A stretch of DNA of 64,000 nt from Xylaria sp. FL1777 (taxonomy: Eukaryota; Ascomycota; Sordariomycetes; Xylariales; Xylariaceae), in NCBI GenBank assembly GCA_022578965.1, contig MU400539.1:1-64000 (forward strand). The letters run 5' to 3'. Positions 23,101 through 35,770 of this stretch are shown here, in pieces. Under the pieces are notes generated by a model. It did not search any database. It was given only the letters and a program-made list of their open reading frames with translations, and had not been told where the DNA came from. Numbering within the stretch: the first letter of the stretch is position 1; each line of letters starts with the position of its first letter. The translations under genes and the position numbers were made by a program.

Positions 23101-25378
23101 TTTTTGGACAGAAAATCACCTAGGATTGCCTTAGACACTCGCGAGGTTTGCCTTAGGAACTTGGCAGCAGATGCAGGATCGTTGTCAATGATTCCCGACT
23201 CCTTGAGATATCCGAGGCCTTCTTTCGGTTTCTCGTTGAACTTGGTTGCGCCCTTAACAATAATCTTTTTGCGTCGCCGTTGCTCTCTGAGGTTTGCTCG
23301 GTCTGGAAGCCCCTCTAGAATTGGCTGATCATCTAGGCGATCTGCTATGCATTGTACATAACCTAAAAGCGCATCAAGACATAGCGGAGGAACACTTGTA
23401 GTGCTCCATGTAGCCGAGTCTGGCAGAGCGCTCCGTGACAACAAACCAATCATATCTTCACACAGATTTACCCGATTGGCGTCACAGTCATAATTGACAA
23501 AAAGCTCAACGAGAAAAGATGGCATACGAGCAAGAGCACTTACGCTTTCAACCATAGCTTGGCGGGCATCAGGTTTGCGTGCTCCACCCTCCATACCAAG
23601 CTTTTGCCGATCCTTAACCGGCACAGGTGTTGCTCTTCCGCTGCCTGCCTGTGATGCTGGAGGTTTGGCGCCGCTTGGACGCTGTGGTATACCGTCATAG
23701 AGCGAGGGGTCAATATTTGGTTCCCACGGTATCTCAACGGGTGGGTGCAAGCATGCAACTAAATAAGAGAGGAATAGTTCCTGCTGCAGCTTCAAGACGC
23801 CTCGACATGTTTCCAACAAAGTACCAGCAACAATGAGCGACTCTTGCAGGATAGCCATGTTGTCTGATCGGACGAGTTGAAATAAATGCCGGCATAATCG
23901 GTCTTCAGCCACTACGGCTAGAGCCGGATGCCGTGCAATGGAAGGTCCTGCAACTTCAAGCGCGACATGAATAATACGCAACGCCATCACCCTCATAGTG
24001 TCTCCTTGCTGCTTGTCGTGAGGGTCTAGGAGATCAACCAAAACCCGAAATAGTTCTTTCATTGATGGCAAAGAATACGGCTTGATCTCAAGCGAATCTG
24101 GCGCGTCTGAGGGCGCAGACGCAGAGCTAATCTCTACATCGTTGTTTGAATGCTCGGTGCTCGAGGATGCCCGTTCTTCACTCGGAGGTGCATCGGAGGA
24201 TGCGATTACATCATTACCATTAGTAGACGGTACCATCCTCAGGGCTTCCGTATCCCCATTTGCCTGGCTGTCGAGTGCTTCCAAGTCATCGCCCGCTTGT
24301 ACTTCCAGGTGTTTCAGGTGTTCGAAGATGATTTGACACATTCGGACCATAGCAGCCTCGGCGGTCCTCCTGAGGAGCTCTGACAACCTCGACTGGCAGC
24401 ACATTGTCAAGCCGGTTTCCATCATCTCACAGACGCTCTCATCGCTGAGCAGTGCGCCTCCCGGACCGGAAAGCATATCCTCCATAAGGTGTAGAATCAT
24501 CAGCAAGACAACTTCGTCTTGCGCCGAATCACTAGCCTCGAATCGACAGTGAGTGATGGCCGTCGATAACGACTGCATGGCGAGCGGGAAACGCGGCGAA
24601 TCTGGGCTAATGAAACCATAGGAGAGAAACTTCCGTATGGCCTTGAGAGCAAGGATCGTAATAGGAGCGGACGTCGAGGAGGCTTGTATGACCTGAAGAA
24701 ACGGGTTGAGCAGCGCCGGGGCGTCGAAATCGTGTATATCTAACCTTCAGTTAGCCATTACCGTTGCTAGCTGATCGAACGAGCCGAATTACCTCTGCAG
24801 GCTGACAATTCGTGACGCAGACGTCCAAAGCCCGCCATGAGTGGATTGTCTTGCATGCTCTTCCCCTTCTTGCCCCGTAGCCCCCATCTATTCGCGACGC
24901 CAATATCTTGTGTACCGTCTACACTCAAGTTTGTCACGGAGCCTTTACTCCCAGGGCGCAGCAGCGGGCTGGGGGGACCGAGCTGGACCGGATTCGGGTT
25001 ACCACCAAGGATGGAAGACACTGAAGAACCCGCCCACCGAGCATGCTTACGCATAACCGACGTGACCGATATACACTCCGATATCACCAACGAGACGGGA
25101 TCGACGGCCACGGACACCGGTCGACTCCTATACTGAGTGTCGGAAGAGCGGGCGTCGGCGCTCACGCCTGGGAGGATAGACGTGCTTGGACGCGGGGAAA
25201 CGTCAGGGCTTTTCTGAGCTGCTGCGAGCGTTGCATCCATTGTGGCATTACTTTGCGCATCTTGACTCATTCTCGCCCAAGCGGCGACAGCTAATCTCGG
25301 GGTAGAGTAGACGAGGTTCGCTGGGTGAGGCTTGAGAACCTGGCTTGGTCGAATTGTTGTCGAGATCGGACGATGCAA
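20125..25378 (-). CDS. GEA2: ARF guanine-nucleotide exchange factor, Gea1/Gea2 (GBF1) family
   Basis: This large SEC7-domain protein activates ARF GTPases at the Golgi and ER-Golgi interface. Seven exons: 25378-24793, 24739-22242, 22194-21905, 21861-21504, 21457-21069, 21016-20470, 20418-20125. They total 4962 nt, or 1653 residues, a usual family length. Introns are 43-53 nt. The N-terminal DCB/HUS region contains PVSLVISECISVTSVMRKHARW. The SEC7 domain spans about residues 696-880; the catalytic glutamate lies in FRLPGES near 778. IMLNVDQH and KKRM follow, with Y, D and M at positions associated with brefeldin A sensitivity. Conserved C-terminal HDS blocks (IVRIWLKLFVNSL, SGYLVPP) continue to the acidic tail. 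The start codon is the first ATG of the open frame; an ATG 36 codons later is possible. Intron 3 (43 nt) is the least certain junction. Confidence 0.93.
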
Positions 25379-26173
25379 CGGACAACAGCGGTTTGAACGG
25401 TGAATCCAAGAGTTATTCGCTAGTCTAGGCTCTTAGCCGAGTCGAACAAATGCTTTAGGCGCCCGTTGTGTCGTGTCGCATGGCCTTTCTGTAGGTAGCT
25501 TTAGATAATTGATCACTACAGATGCACGCTCAGGGTAGCATGGATTTAGTACCTAGATAGGCCATGTAATTACTTGGTTATAGTTACCTACGTAGGTACC
25601 TGGCTGGGGATGGGTCAGGCCTTGACAAGCCCCAATCGGGGCTGACTGTTTTTCCGTTGTAGCCAGCGTGGCGGTAACTTCAACAAACAACATTGAAGTA
25701 CCGGTACTACCTAAACCTGTCTAAGCATTGGCTCCCTCTACACAACACAGTGCACAGTCTCCCTATGTAGTCATCTCTAGGTAGGTATCGAAAATAATGA
25801 ACTGCAGTATGTAGAATATCGAGGATGGTAATAATAAAATACTAAATTACTGCTGTCGTTGAGGAAAACAACACGCCAGGGACAAATGTATACAACGAAT
25901 AAGGAGCGGCATTCACTGCTACGCTCGATATCCTATGCTTCATAATCATGTCTAGAGAGAGAATAGCACCGAACGCCACGGCCTGTAACCCTTCCTAAAG
26001 TCCGCTTGTTATACAGACGACCTTAAGCTCAGCTTTTTTCTCTTTCGCCCCCAAATGCGAGTACCTTGTAGTAATGCCAATCATTAACTGATGGGTTAGT
26101 ATACCATCCGGAATAACGAGAATTATTGAATGAGCAACCCCCAGCGCAAGTTCCAAGATGAGCGCGTACACAA
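25379..26173. other. Intergenic region between GEA-type and ANP1-type genes
   Basis: About 0.8 kb with no coding frame. It must contain the promoter of the GEA-type gene (right to left) and the 3' region of the next minus-strand gene. It holds a perfect 14-bp palindrome TACCTACGTAGGTA at 25585-25598. No clear TATA box was identified. Confidence 0.6.
25585..25598. repeat. 14-bp perfect palindrome with TACGTA core
   Basis: TACCTACGTAGGTA is its own reverse complement. It lies about 200 bases upstream of the GEA-type start codon. It belongs to a set of related motifs in the intergenic DNA of this window (46354-46367, 47085-47096). Confidence 0.55.
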
Positions 26174-27787
26174 CTACGATTCTTCTTTGGCCGGTTTGCT
26201 TTTTTTCCTCGCGTTTACGACCTTGGAGTCATCCTCAGTGTCCACTTTCTTCGATCTTTGGCTTCTTTCTTCGTGAGACTCTGCCAAGTCGTCATCGTCG
26301 CCCTTGGGCTTGCTGTTCTTCTTCGACCCCTGCTTTTGGTCCGCCGAAGCCTGCTTCGCGATGTTTTGTATCTCGGATTTGTCTTTTTCCCACTGGCTAT
26401 TTGTGTCGCTGAACTGCTCCTTGATCTTCTTCTCTTTCTCGGCCTTCTCCAGTTCTTCGGCTTCCTTGGCGAGTCGCTCTTTCTCCATTTCCTAGTGTCA
26501 TGTCAGTACGAAAACGTAAATCCCAAGAAACAGTCAAACATACCTCCATGTGTTTTATATCATCGACACTTGGTTCATATAAATGCCATATCGTATAATG
26601 GGGAAGGCCGACAACAGAAAATTGCATTCGTTTGGCCATCTATCAACTGTATTAGCAAGTAATCAAGCAAATCTTTGGGGTGGTAGTTGATTCCTACCTT
26701 GCCAAACCCTTCAGTCTCTGCGTGCTTCTCAAAGCTGAAAGCCGGGAAGTGTACACCAGATCTAAACACACGCGCCTTAGCCAAAATACTCACGCCCCCT
26801 ACTCCATCGATTTCCATCTCCATATCCGGATCACCATATGGATCGCGCAGGTACGCCAGGTGAGGGCGCCAGGTAGCATACTCGGCGTAACCTTCGACAA
26901 TGACGGCATCTTCGTCGAGAGTGTCCGCCAGAGCCAATGCAGTATCTGATTCTTGCCAAGAATTTAAATCATAAGGTTGCTCTCCACCAAGCCAATCTGG
27001 AAGCGGTCGCCACACATCTACAACCAAAGTTAGGTCAGGTGAGGAAAACACACCACGAAGCTTACTTACTAGGGACAATGACATCCTTATTATGACGCAT
27101 AAGATCCTCGACAATAGTAAACGGTGCTGTTTCAACGTCGACATCCCTCCAATACACCCATGAGTGATACGGGCGTAGAGTGGCGCTCAATAACCAATTT
27201 CGTGCCTGTGCCATTAGCTTTCGACGGCTGGCTTGAGCGGCGAATCCATGGCGACTCTCAACATCCTGGTTAACCTTTTGACCGAAGTCCTTCTCGATGA
27301 TAGATATTTCACCGTATGGTTGTTTGGGATCCTCGTGGGCTTGAAGGTTCTCTAGCATCTCGATAAGAAGCTCCAACGTCCTATCTTTCGAATCGGACAC
27401 TAGAAAGGCGAGGTCCATTAGGTGGTGCGGATAGGTAAGGTTGCGAAGATGCGAAAACATCATTGGCAGATGGGGCTCGGCATCTCTCAAGGGGACACAG
27501 AGCAGAATGCGCTCCTCTCTTTCCCAACCACGGGCGGTTCCTTGGACATTGGAGAGGTCGTAGTACCGAACAGTATCCATGAGGATCTCGGTCGTCGAGC
27601 CAACTAAACCGAGCGAGAATACGGAGGTCATGGAAAAGCTCCCAGGCCAAATGAAGAGCCCAAAGATAAGTGTCGCGGCAACGAGTATTCCCAGCCTCAT
27701 TACCAGCTTCTTTCGACGCCGTGTTGCGGGATTCGAGCGGGGAAGAAAACTAGACATGGCATCCACGTCAGCGCCTGACATAATCAA
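26174..27787 (-). CDS. ANP1: Anp1/Mnn9/Van1-family alpha-1,6-mannosyltransferase subunit
   Basis: A Golgi type II membrane protein of the mannan polymerase complexes, which elongate the alpha-1,6-mannose backbone of N-glycans. Four exons: 27787-27070, 27017-26698, 26639-26544, 26491-26174, giving 483 residues. The basic stretch RRRKK is followed by one membrane anchor at about residues 28-47. The GT62 fold shows ERILLCVPLRDAEPHLP, the metal-binding DVD at 215-217 (WRDVDVE) and NVWRPLPDWLG. A long charged, coiled-coil-like tail (EMEKERLAKEAEELEKAEK and onward) resembles Anp1 more than the shorter Mnn9. The choice among Anp1, Van1 and Mnn9 is inference; the family is clear. The start may instead be Met3 or Met11. 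Introns are 52, 58 and 52 nt. Confidence 0.88.
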
Positions 27788-29117
27788 GGATGGTCAAAGG
27801 GTGAGTGATTACTTGTGAGGAGCGAAGTCAAAGTCATTCCCGTCCCGCGGATAGCCATTAGAAACTCCGGGGTGATGCCGGGACATCACTTTAGAGTTTG
27901 CGGGGGCCGCATATGAAGGAAGCATCGATACCATTCCAACTTGGCGGACAGCCGGCGGGCGGTGGTAAAGACGAAGAGACGGCCTCCAAGAGCTGACGAT
28001 GACGAGACTGACGACGACGATGACAAGGGACACGCGCGCGCGGGAAGCCACCTATCAGGAGAGACCTCGGCCCCTTTGCGACTCAACAAGCCGGCATCGA
28101 CGATTCAAAGCAAACTGGCAGTCGGCCAAAGCAATCTCCGGTGCTCCTCAGGTGTCAGGGTGGTGCGGAGTGAAGATGTCGTCGGGAGGTGGCCGTGGTT
28201 GCGGTAGCACAAAGATGCAGAGAATAAAAAGGTGTCGTATTCATGGAGTTCGGACGATCACTACCTATCTTTGGCCGGGATGCAGACGTTAGTGTACATC
28301 TAATAATTCGTTCAATTGATCTTAAACTTTAGGCCAGTTTGGGCGCTTGGCATGCCTGTAGCCCCATACTATAAGCCACAGCTGGCCCCGCCGGGTCCAC
28401 TGATGACGAGCCGTCGTGTTTCAGCCTTTATCACCCGCAGCTTTTGCAGGCCCCCCTGCGACGAATTGTTAGCAGCAGGCAGTAGCGAGAGGAGAGTGAT
28501 GGCAGCTTTTGATAGCCCCATACTCCTCTGTCCATCCCTTATATTTATAGAACCCGCACCTCCAAACCCTCCCCGGTACTTCCCAAGAAGCATCATACAT
28601 ACCCATCTTACTATGCCCTTGTTTAAACGTTTAAACACCTCAGTGCCTATCTTGACCTATCTTGACCTATCTGCAGGTGGTGTATTTGGGACGGCAGACC
28701 ACCTTCCGCCAGCTCCCAACCAACGGTAGCTAATCTAGGGCGAGCATCACTGCTTATCTACGTCAGGTTGTTCTCGCTTTTATTCTTGTCCGTTCTACGA
28801 TTCTATACCTATGCGAGCGAATGTAGTCGAACCCTGAATCTCGAAGGCTTGAAAGTTTGAGGTATTCATCAGACACGGTTTCCACGTTGATCACGTTGGC
28901 GCATGAATTAATTCCCTTCTCTACCTCCATCTTGAGTCGTGAGTATCTCCTTTGCTAAATACAGCCGACCTCTATATATATAAGACAGATCGCCGCGAAT
29001 TTACACCTCTCTGGATATATCGTGACAATACACAAACTCCAAACAATGCATGTCCATAGACGTAATTCATATGACCTCACCTTACCATTTAACCTTTCGA
29101 TCAACGCTATATTTAGT
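27788..29117. other. Intergenic region upstream of ANP1-type gene
   Basis: About 1.3 kb without a convincing gene. Short frames at 28316-28729 (+) and 28369-28638 (-) overlap each other and show no domain. It includes the promoter of the minus-strand mannosyltransferase gene and the 3' region of the transporter gene. A perfect palindrome lies at 28621-28636, followed by a short duplication CTATCTTGACCTATCTTGAC. Confidence 0.55.
28621..28636. repeat. 16-bp perfect palindrome GTTTAAACGTTTAAAC
   Basis: The sequence equals its reverse complement and consists of two GTTTAAAC octamers back to back. It could be a binding site for a dimeric regulator; nothing else supports a function. Confidence 0.5.
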
Positions 29118-31168
29118 TCAGACTAGCTGTTTGGCAATCTCTTGTCTCGGAGTCTCATCAGCCGCGGCAACCTTTCTTCGTTCAATCTCTTCTCTAAACT
29201 GCTGCTCTCGCCGTTCAGTCCTACTGAGTCGCTTGCGACTATATGTCCCCAGAGCCCAGAGAAGACCAACGCCTGAGATGATCGCGCACACTCGCATATC
29301 TTCGCGGAATGCATTGGCATACGCTCTTCTAATTGCAGCAAGGTCGCTTGGAGCCAGATCAGCGCCGCCGCCTCCAGTCGAGGAGATCTGTTGGGATGTA
29401 ACGGAACCACCTATTTGGGCTTTCAGTGACACACCCAGGATTGCCGAAGAGGCCGCGATACCCAGGCTCCCTCCGAAAACTCGCACTTGAGCGACAATGC
29501 CCTGAGCAGGAGCTGACGTTTTGTTAGCCTTCACCACTTTGTGGTTGTAGGTGGACCGGGGGACTTACCATGATCACGTATCGATGATCGTAATGCTGCA
29601 AGCATAGTCGTTGTTGATACAGATAATCCAAAACCAAGGCCAACAAAAACGAGAAATCCCAGAGCTTTAGGCTCGAGATCCACGGAGCCAGAAACTGTCG
29701 TGAGAAGTCCACATCCTATCAGCATCAAGCTTGTGGCTATAACCAGCGTCTCGCAGCTATGGTCCTTCTTCCCATTGACCTTGCCTGAGATAGCAGAACC
29801 TATAGCGCTCGATCCTAACATAGGCAGTAGCATAACGCCAGCCATCAAGGCATCTTTTCCGTTAACAACCTGACACCGAAGTGGAAAGGCATATATGATA
29901 AGTATGTAAGGAAATCCCAGGAACATGGTGTTCAAAACAGCCAAGGCGTATACCCGATCACGAAGAAGGCTCATCGGAAGTGCCGCAGCAATTTTGTCTC
30001 CCCAGCGTCTGTCTACAAAAAGGGACCAAAAGAAGACTCCCAGAAACGCCGTCAACCCGATGATGAGTGGCGCAACGAATATTGCCTTCCCCCATTGGTC
30101 GGTAGCGCTGCCAGCAGTCTGGAACGGAAATACAATAAGTACGGCTGCCGCTATCAGCAAGGAGGATCCGAGATAGTCCAGCTCCCTCCATGATCGCCTT
30201 TCGAGGTTAGGCAGATAATGAGGCTTCGGCCATGTGATAAAAAATAACAGAAACGAGGCTGCACCGATAGGTCCACTAAAGTCTCTTAGTATGTTGTGGA
30301 ATTTATCATTCCTCACTTGATTAGGTACACTCACTTAATCCAGAAAACCCAGCGCCAGCTCGCATAGTGCGTGAGAACACCGCCGAGCACAGGTCCTAAA
30401 ACACTAGAGAGTGTTATGATAATTCCAATAACGGCAGCAAGAGCTTGTAGAAGCCGTAGAGGCGCGATTTCCGGGAGGATAATCACTGTAAGAATCTAGT
30501 TGTTAAAATTTGCCGCTTGTCATGAAGGCTGAACTCGTTTTTGAGGCTTTCGGGAGCATGCAAGAGTACCTTAAAGCAAACCCTTTGCCTATGAGGAATA
30601 AATAGCTTTCCAGGATACGTACTTGTTATGGAGTATAGGCCTAAGTCAGTCAGTCAGGTCTTCATCGAAGCTGTTGTTGTTCGAAAGATGACACACCTGA
30701 ACCCCCTATCCCCTGAATTGCTCGAAATGCGATGAGTTGTTGCAAGTTCTGTGCAAACCCGCACCCGAGTGAGAAGGCTATGAAGACAATATAGGATATC
30801 AAGAAAGCATCGCGCCGCCCAATCACATCCGAAATCCGAGCGATGAAGACCGCACATCCTAAATACGACAACGTATAGGCCAATGCGACCCAATTTACTC
30901 TTTGGATGTCGTTGAACTGAGTGCCAATAGAGAAGAGACTCGTTGCCACAATCGAGCTATCTAGAAAGCTAAGAAAAAGCCCGGTTGAAAGGCTAGTAGC
31001 GCATCAGTTTGAGACCACATAAGATCAACAGCATACCAACCCAAGACTAAGAAGCGCTAGACGCGCCGATGGAATTTCTTCATGCCGATGCTCATTGTAG
31101 ATGCTCGATGAGTTAGAGCCCAAAGTTGGATCTTCCCCCCTTTCCTTCTCGTTTGATTCTCCGGTCAT
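29118..31168 (-). CDS. MFS transporter, DHA2 (14-TM drug:H+ antiporter) type
   Basis: A plasma or vacuolar membrane exporter of the major facilitator superfamily. Six exons: 31168-31041, 30992-30697, 30640-30623, 30485-30335, 30275-29569, 29512-29118, giving 564 residues. The exon of only 18 nt supplies the residues LYSIT inside GSGLYSITMIILPE and keeps the frame. Motifs: SFLDSSIVATSLFSIG at TM1; ARISDVIGRR (motif A) between TM2 and TM3; VLGPVLGGVLTHYASWRWVFW (motif C); then NGPIGAAS. The first intron uses a weak GTTGGT donor, chosen because it restores SLGLSTGLFLSFLD; the better-looking GTATGC one codon later breaks the frame. No biosynthetic neighbour is present, so the substrate is unknown. 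Confidence 0.88.
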
Positions 31169-34100
31169 ATCTCCAATGTAAAGAAAGAAAGAAGGCCTGG
31201 GCTGTTGGCTTCAGAAATGGTTATGCAAGAAGCAATATCTTTCTTAGAAGCGTGGCACAGTGTCACATGTCTTACAACGGGATTAGATCGTTGATGCGTG
31301 GTTTGGATAGCTCTGCAGTAAGACATATATATATCAAGGTGACCGCATTCCAACAGATATCACTCCAGGAGAGGGCAAACGAAGCGTACGCGAGTGCGAA
31401 GTCTTCATTCCCTCTAGCGCTTGAAGCATCGCAGCCCTGAAAAAGACACCTGAGCATCATAGTAAAACACTGACACGTTGTTCGTAACGCTTACATATAA
31501 ACGGACCAACTCGAGTCCTTGCGCGCCAGTGTTAGGCAGCCAATCCTCGGGTCGCCATTGAACCGGCATCCACTTGTCCTCGCATTCGCTTGCCTGATCC
31601 AGCGTATCGGATATATCGGGGTATCAAACTAACCTACTTAGAATTATCATTCATACAAAGATGGGATCACAAGATTTTATATAACAAGTGACCGTCATAC
31701 GATATAATACTCACCTGCTAAGCACTTATCAATGCTTTTAGTGCAACAAGTCAGCAAACTTGAGCCTAGACAGTGCTGAATGCCTACACTATATTATTTA
31801 GGTCTTACATAAATCCCATCATGCGGCTGAAGCAAAATATTTATAGCCTACAGTAATCCGTCAGGGAATAAAACAGTGGCTAAACGCTCTTTTTACAACG
31901 GGTATGAAATAAATTTACATATACCACGCTAACTCTATCTAAATCTACCTCCTAGCACTTATGAAAGACTTCTTGTTTAAAGCAGATAAAACATCGTCTA
32001 GGAAGTTCATCTAACAGAGCATAAGAGTACAAAAGGACACTTAATACTTCAAGGGTTTTAGTAGCGGCTCACATTTATCATTTATAATTATGTCGCTTTT
32101 ATAGCTCGATTACTCAGTTCTGAGATGATGTAACCGACCCTTTTACGGGAATACGTACGAGTGAGAAGTTACACGTCAACGTTCGGACCCCAACTCTACA
32201 TATATGCAAAGTATGCAATGTCTCATGGTGTCCGCAGTAGACATCAAAAGGCCTCAGCAGTCATCACCAACTAAGTCTGCTTGGCTTGGTTTGGTCATAC
32301 ATTACACAATACCTCATGGTGTCTACTCGAGGATTACTTGTCAATGTGCTACAGCCATGTGTAATGTATCACCAATTTGCCGACACATTTCTCATGACCC
32401 TGCCATGGGAACAGGACCATGCATGAATAGTACGGCACCGTACGTGGGATCTGTATTTCGAATGCGTTTAATACGGTTTTCGGCCGATAGAGTAGGGCCT
32501 CCTCACCAACCTTCTGAGTCCCACCAGCATATCGCATAAGCTGCCCTGCAGTAGGTACTGGCCTATATTCGCCAAAGTACTAGGTAGGAATCAAGATATA
32601 CGAATATTCTGATTGGATACGATCAATTCGTCTGTTGGACCACTAAAAGATAAGGATAGTACCCTATTTAATATTAATTAGTATGTATGCTCTGCGTGTC
32701 TCCCATCAGCTTATAAAGAACGTGTATTTATCATATGAATATGGATGAAAATCTTTGCTAGGTATTGCTCACTCGCCTATTCAATCTAACGTAGCTCAGT
32801 CAACTGAATTAGGAGGAACATGAAACGTCATTCCCAGCTCAGTTTACATTTTCATCAATGAGCAACTGCCACGGTTGGTTTACTCTTCCAACATGGTCTA
32901 GCCACGAACGCAGTCTTCATATTAACGTCCCGGGTTTTTGGCCTCCATGCTCTTGGCTAAGGCTCACTCACTTCGTGCCGGCCGTAATCACAAGACAATA
33001 TGACATGCAATATACAAAGCTACTGACAAACAATTAAAAGCCAAGCGGCCTACTTACCTATAGTTTCTTTCATCCACATGCATTCTCTCATTCGAACAGT
33101 CTCTCTAGGCAATGCAACGCTATACCGAACGTTACTTCCGCAGCTAACGTTGCTCAGGTTCACATACAATGAGACCTCTGTAATGCCTTTACACCTAAGC
33201 ATCCCATCATCGATCAAGAATTCTACTCTAATTCTGCATCACGTTAAACCAAATCTCGGCGACTCCGGTACCCAAGAGACATACTACCCGCCCTCTGATT
33301 GCACCCGTCTTAATAGGTCTAGGAATGATGTCTTATGATCCTCTGACAAAGTCGCTAACAGACGCCCTACTATTTGCGCTTGATTCAGGAAATAAACCGG
33401 TACGTCGACTGGTGAAGTCCAAGCGATGTTTACATATTTAAGCTGCCCATGATTATCACTTGTACTAGAATTCCATTGCATGACTCATCTATACCTCCTT
33501 CGCAATGGTATAGAGGGGATGAATGACTACTCAAATATTAGCCGCCGTAGTCAGCTATTTGGGGAGTCAGGTTCCATTTCGCATCGCGAGTTTTAGAGGA
33601 ATGGAAAAAAGCTTCTGCAATCCCCGTCCTTACTTGTTATCATCATGAGCGTTTACAGCAATAGATCCTCGGATCTTCACAGACTTTTTTTTTTTTTTTT
33701 TTTTTAGCTCGGATGGTGTCACCGTCATGTAACTTCAGTTCTCCCCCCTGGCTAAATACTGATTTAAAAGTTGAAGAACAAGGTTGATGATTAATCTATC
33801 GGTTCAGAATTCCCTGCTTCAATGTGTCTAAAGATTTATTAGGAGTCATTTGACAAGACTTGACAATCGACGGAAACGTTCGAGATTTATTCGAGGGGTA
33901 TTTCATGTTCCAAATCATGCGTTTCTTAGTAACACGGATTATTAGCTGACCATCGAATGTTGTAATGTACGACATTTAGGAGAACGAATAGGAAACTGCC
34001 TACCTAATCCTAATCCTACGGACATATTAGTGAACGTAACAGTTTATTGTGAAAAATATACTTGATAAGCAACGGTTACATTGCATAGATCTACTCTGGT

Positions 34101-34421
34101 AGCGTGTTACAACTAGCAACTTGCTATGTACCGCTTGTGGTTGCTACTAATTTTTTTTGTTTATCTGATGCCTATCCGTTAAACCAGAGCTTTAACCAGA
34201 GCCCTCCTCAAGATGATTACCCAAAATAAACATCAAATGAAGGACGAATGTGTACTACGTAAGCTTACGAGTTTCATATGTCCAGCCACGTCGTCATCAA
34301 GATATCTCACCCTAAGTTACATTTTAATTGTACACAGGCTGTTGAATTGTCAAGTCAACTTTGGTCTTACTCACATCTGGACGAACTGGATATTTCTGTT
34401 ACAGGTGTCGCCAAACACGAT
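31169..34421. other. Long gene-free stretch
   Basis: About 3.2 kb, moderately AT-rich around 31.6-32.8 kb, with only short unsupported frames (31126-31440, 32204-32539, 33078-33338). It contains a run of 21 T at 33685-33705. The left end is the promoter of the transporter and the right end that of the following + strand gene. Nothing else was recognised. Confidence 0.5.
33685..33705 (+). repeat. Poly-T run of 21
   Basis: An uninterrupted T tract in non-coding DNA. It could be the tail of an old retroposed sequence on the minus strand, but no flanking duplication was found. Confidence 0.7.
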
Positions 34422-35236
34422 ATGTCTGCGGATTTCGGCTGGGCAATTCGCCGTAACGGCTCGTGTTTGTTGACGAAAGAAGTCGATTGCGGAGCAACAG
34501 TCCATCCATACCGAGCCTGCTGCCCGTCTTCGTCGAGCTGTCCTCCAGGGCAGTACAATGTGGCATGTTGCCCCCCGGATATAAATTGTACGAGCTCGAT
34601 TGTCGAGACACCGTCATGTGCCAATAGCTCGTGGGTGATGTACAATAACGGTGGATACTTTTGTTGCGAGAAGGGTCAGGTTGGCTATAATTTAACAAAC
34701 ACCGATGGCTGTATCATGTCTGGCGAGGCTCTACCTGACGGCGCAGTCCCAGTTGCCGTTGAAGACCAAAGTAAGTGAAGTTTGTGTCCTCTCGTATTGG
34801 AAATGAATTGCGCATGCTAGCCGTCCAACTCTCAGTATTCTCTCGCACTTCAACGTCAGCATCGATAACGACAACCACGGAACCAACGACGAGTCATTCC
34901 TCGACACTTCCTTCGAATACCAACGGTAACGTCCTTAGTGGTATCATTGTCGGTGTTGTTATTGGTGGATTTGCCGGAATCGCAATTGTAATCGCTCTGT
35001 CTTGGCTCATTCTAAAGAAGAAACGTTCGAGTGCACCCAGAGGACTGCAGCCTCTCAACGATGGCAATACCGGGACAAACCATCATAACGAAGCAACTCA
35101 GTACAACGGAATGACCCATTACTATGGGACAAGTCAGAACAGCGGAGGATATCAGTACACAGGATACTCTGCAACGCCAATATCAAGCCGAGCAGAGATG
35201 GATGGCACCCGCCCTGCGGCCGAACTTTCGGGTTGA
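34422..35236 (+). CDS. Cysteine-rich single-pass membrane protein, function unknown
   Basis: Two exons, 34422-34770 and 34836-35236 (65-nt intron, phase 1), give 249 residues. The N-terminal part (about 1-105) is cysteine-rich with CCP-type motifs (ACCPSSSSCPPG, ACCPPDINC, FCC) and N-glycosylation sites such as NGS, NCT and NSS. A Ser/Thr-rich stalk follows (about 117-148), then one membrane helix at about 149-176 (GIIVGVVIGGFAGIAIVIAL) capped by KKKR, and a short Tyr/Gly-rich tail. This architecture is common in ascomycete surface or sensor-like proteins, but I do not recognise a named family. The frame is open upstream to an ATG at 34278. No signal peptide is seen from either start, and an upstream exon ending at about 34404 (TTACAG) is possible. 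Confidence 0.7.
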
Positions 35237-35770
35237 ACCTAAAGCAGAACTGGAACGCCTTGGAAACTTCAGATACCCATCTAAACACGTAGGAATTGGA
35301 AATTTTGAATTTGAGGATCATAGCGGGAAGATTCAGACTCAGAAAGTCCCTTATACAATATGATTGATTGATACATGATAGAGTAGAGTGCAAATGCTTT
35401 TATGTTCATTAGGTAATCGATGCCTAAGTAAACTTGCACTGCCAAATCGCCAGCTGCCTGCCGGCTGTCTTTGCTGGAACAGAGAGCTGTGGCTGGAGCA
35501 CCGCAGTGTTGGCCAGGGGTCCTGGCCAGCCTTAAGGCACCTAACCTCCTGTAATCACGCTTCAGGCCTCTCCCGCGACGTCATGCCATTCTAGGTAGAT
35601 TCTCGGTTCATGTTATCTACCTGAGAGACGTCACTTTAGCTAGCTAATCGGTATACCAAAGTTCGCAGGTGATCATCGACCTTTATTGATTGCCCTTGCA
35701 TTTTGCCTCCCCTCCACAGAGGCCTTCGGCAAGACGCGGCTCGCTTGTCAAGCACTCACCTGCGGGCAGC
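35237..35770. other. Short intergenic region
   Basis: About 0.5 kb between two + strand genes. It contains the 3' end of the membrane-protein gene and the promoter of the ULA1-type gene. No TATA box or ORF was convincing. Confidence 0.5.

Noticed and set aside
28316..28729. 137-codon + strand ORF between the mannosyltransferase and transporter genes
   Set aside because: No domain, overlapping frames on the other strand, and composition unlike neighbouring genes.
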